The notes below the pieces were generated by a model. The model ran no database searches, was not told where the DNA came from, and was given only the letters and a program-made list of their open reading frames with translations. A DNA stretch of 41,807 bases, taken from IMG/VR virus record IMGVR_UViG_3300023184_000003, positions 1 through 41,807 of that record, one strand, 5' to 3'. Below are positions 40,900 through 41,807 of the stretch, piece by piece. The position numbers and the translations under genes were made by a program. Every line of letters begins with the position of its first letter. Positions within the stretch are counted from its first letter, which is position 1. This DNA is from a virus.

Positions 40900-41250
40900 T
40901 TAAGCACCTACCTTCTCTGTTACCGAGAAGATTGCATCGCCGAACATCTTGATTTCCGCATCTTCAATTTTAATGAATCCGCAATCTGAGATGATGTAAG
41001 CAATTCCATCAACCTTGATTTCATCACCGATTGAAAGTGAAGTGTGTGTGCGAGTTGGTGAAAGTAGTGGTTCGATAACCTTCCAAAGATTTCCGCTGTA
41101 ACAATTTGTATTGCTATAAACAACATTAAAGAATTCGTTGCGATTCGCATCTGTGATATCGAATTCGGTTTCGAATGTTACTGATGAAATGAAACGATTG
41201 CGCTCTGGCTTGTTACCAAATGCTTTCCATGTGATTTCGATTTGTGCCAT
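40900..41250 (-). CDS. First gene behind leader copy 3 (116 aa, unknown)
   Basis: ATG 41250 has AAGGAGG seven bases upstream; the longer frame to 41403 runs through the leader hairpin and is rejected. Strands dominate (MAQIEITWKAFG, SSVTFETEFDI, LSIGDEIKVDGIAYIIS, FGDAIFSVTEKVG). The product may be a small beta-barrel. Overlaps the next gene by 3 nt. Not recognised. Confidence 0.6.
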   Translation of the reverse strand: MAQIEITWKAFGNKPERNRFISSVTFETEFDITDANRNEFFNVVYSNTNCYSGNLWKVIEPLLSPTRTHTSLSIGDEIKVDGIAYIISDCGFIKIEDAEIKMFGDAIFSVTEKVGA

Positions 41251-41357
41251 TTTTGCCTCCTTGTTAGTACCAGCCCGTATGCTGATAGGTACAACCATAT
41301 ATTGATTTGACCCGTTTGTGGGTAGATTCGGCATTTCTTTTATAACGGGTTTATAAC
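41251..41357 (-). promoter_or_regulatory. Early leader element, copy 3
   Basis: Minus strand: GTTAT at 41357-41353 and 41346-41342 (11 bp apart), GCCGAATCT at 41332-41324, hairpin 41287-41268 (TATCAGC/GCTGGTA, loop ATACGG), then AAGGAGG and ATG 41250. Compared with copy 1, an A-T pair has become G-C and one T-A has become T-G, keeping the stem. It starts a few bases after the transglycosylase stop. Confidence 0.75.
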
Positions 41358-41360
41358 TTT

Positions 41361-41786
41361 TTAGTACCAATTGTGGCGGCTCCACCAGCGCATAGCGGCG
41401 CATGGTGACCCATAGCGACTTTTGATATAGATGAACCCCCTTTGGATTTGGGCTGGAACGCCGATAGACGGATTTAGACCAAGAATTTGAGGTATACCAC
41501 CCGCATACAGTTTGACCCTCTTACCGCCTCTGGTCTGGATTACAGCGGTTTTGTTCTTGGCGGCTGGTCTCCAATTTGATTCCTTCGTCCAAAGCGCATC
41601 AAGGCATGACCATTCAGCGGCGGCTTTCCAGCCGTATGAATGCATCTGTATTTTGGCATGTGCCTTTGCTTGGTACGGAGTCGTGATATCAATTTTTGGA
41701 CTCTGTGCAATTGCAGGTGAAGCAACAACAATGCTTACGGCTATTACCGCTATTGCTAAGCATCGTTGAATGAACTTAACGCTAAG
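41361..41786 (-). CDS. Secreted lytic transglycosylase-like protein, junction-spanning, start unclear
   Basis: The mature part has CLDALWTKESNWRP (catalytic Glu in KES), AGGIPQILG and the C-terminal IKSRYGSPCAAMRWWSRHNWY-like end, the pattern of actinobacterial secreted transglycosylase domains. Upstream in frame lies a signal peptide: a basic KFIQR start, hydrophobic CLAIAVIAVSIVVA, then a cleavage site at about SPAIA-Q. The frame opens after TGA (41798-41796) but has no ATG, GTG or TTG before the hydrophobic core; candidates are CTT (41786) or ATT (41771). The next frame supplies a strong GGGGGGAA-ATG with MKLRKQA just upstream. A single-base indel or a +1 frameshift would restore a normal signal peptide. 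Confidence 0.7.
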   Translation of the reverse strand, partial: LSVKFIQRCLAIAVIAVSIVVASPAIAQSPKIDITTPYQAKAHAKIQMHSYGWKAAAEWSCLDALWTKESNWRPAAKNKTAVIQTRGGKRVKLYAGGIPQILGLNPSIGVPAQIQRGFIYIKSRYGSPCAAMRWWSRHNWY

Positions 41787-41807
41787 CCTGTTTCCTCAAT
41801 TTCATTT
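41681..41807. repeat. Terminal direct repeat, right copy
   Basis: Identical to bases 1-127. The transglycosylase gene is complete only when the two ends are joined at this overlap, which independently supports circular closure. Confidence 0.9.

Noticed and set aside
40563-40907. Start at GTG 40907 for the hypothetical gene
   Set aside because: Possible, but ATG 40898 is next to it and is the more usual start; the choice changes only three residues.

Overview
The window is a complete or near-complete tailed-phage genome (siphovirus gene set, HK97-type head). Its last 127 bases (41681-41807) repeat its first 127 bases (1-127) exactly, so the contig closes on itself and the unique unit is 41,680 bp. 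The host is most likely an actinobacterium: there is a WhiB-family regulator, a proteasome/HslV-type peptidase and an actinobacterial-style secreted transglycosylase. The moderately AT-rich base composition would fit a small-genome aquatic lineage, but that is an inference. No integrase or lysogeny repressor is visible, so a lytic life cycle is likely. No DNA polymerase, helicase or primase is recognisable either, so replication probably leans on the host.

Almost everything is read leftward (minus strand), usually with ATGA or TAATG overlaps. (1) From 7423 leftward through 1, across the contig junction and down to 40293, there is an early region of many small proteins, a striking number of them with zinc-ribbon cysteine pairs. 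It also holds dNMP kinase, RusA resolvase, WhiB, a Cas4/AddB-like Fe-S nuclease, an ERF-like annealing protein and a DNA glycosylase-like protein. This region is cut into three operons. Each starts with a copy of the same ~110-nt leader (2508-2616, 7424-7535, 41251-41357): two GTTAT boxes 11 bp apart, a GCCGA block, a covarying hairpin at fixed distance, then an AGGAGG site. (2) 7540-7908 is a 370-nt structured non-coding stretch. (3) 9253-25353 (read right to left) holds portal, MuF-like protein, decoration-like protein, protease-scaffold fusion, capsid with an Ig-like insert, tRNA-Gln, connector, tail terminator, tail tube, frameshifted tail chaperones, tape measure, tail tip proteins, S74 fibre, CHAP endolysin and holin candidates. 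It is closed by a strong terminator at 9207-9235. (4) 25381-27581 is the only plus-strand block: a glycosidase-like protein, a TPR protein and an FkbM methyltransferase, converging on a glycosyltransferase. (5) 28550-32977 encodes a 1475-residue fibre: collagen-like repeats, about 43 copies of a 17-residue beta-roll repeat, and an S74 chaperone. (6) 33305-35072 is the terminase pair, whose genes overlap by 257 nt. (7) 35080-37891 holds an epimerase, a TET-associated-glycosyltransferase-like enzyme and a ParB-like protein, a possible DNA or surface modification set. (8) 37941-40147 holds two small HTH proteins, SSB, HNH endonuclease and the proteasome-beta-like peptidase.

The observations I rate highest are the peptidase with a complete Thr1/Asp17/Asp-x-x-Ser proteasome signature, the three-copy leader with compensatory changes, the four back-to-back hairpins at 40176-40291, and the ParB/glycosyltransferase pair. 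Next come the giant beta-roll fibre with an accompanying tRNA-Gln, and the secreted transglycosylase that crosses the contig junction without a normal start codon.
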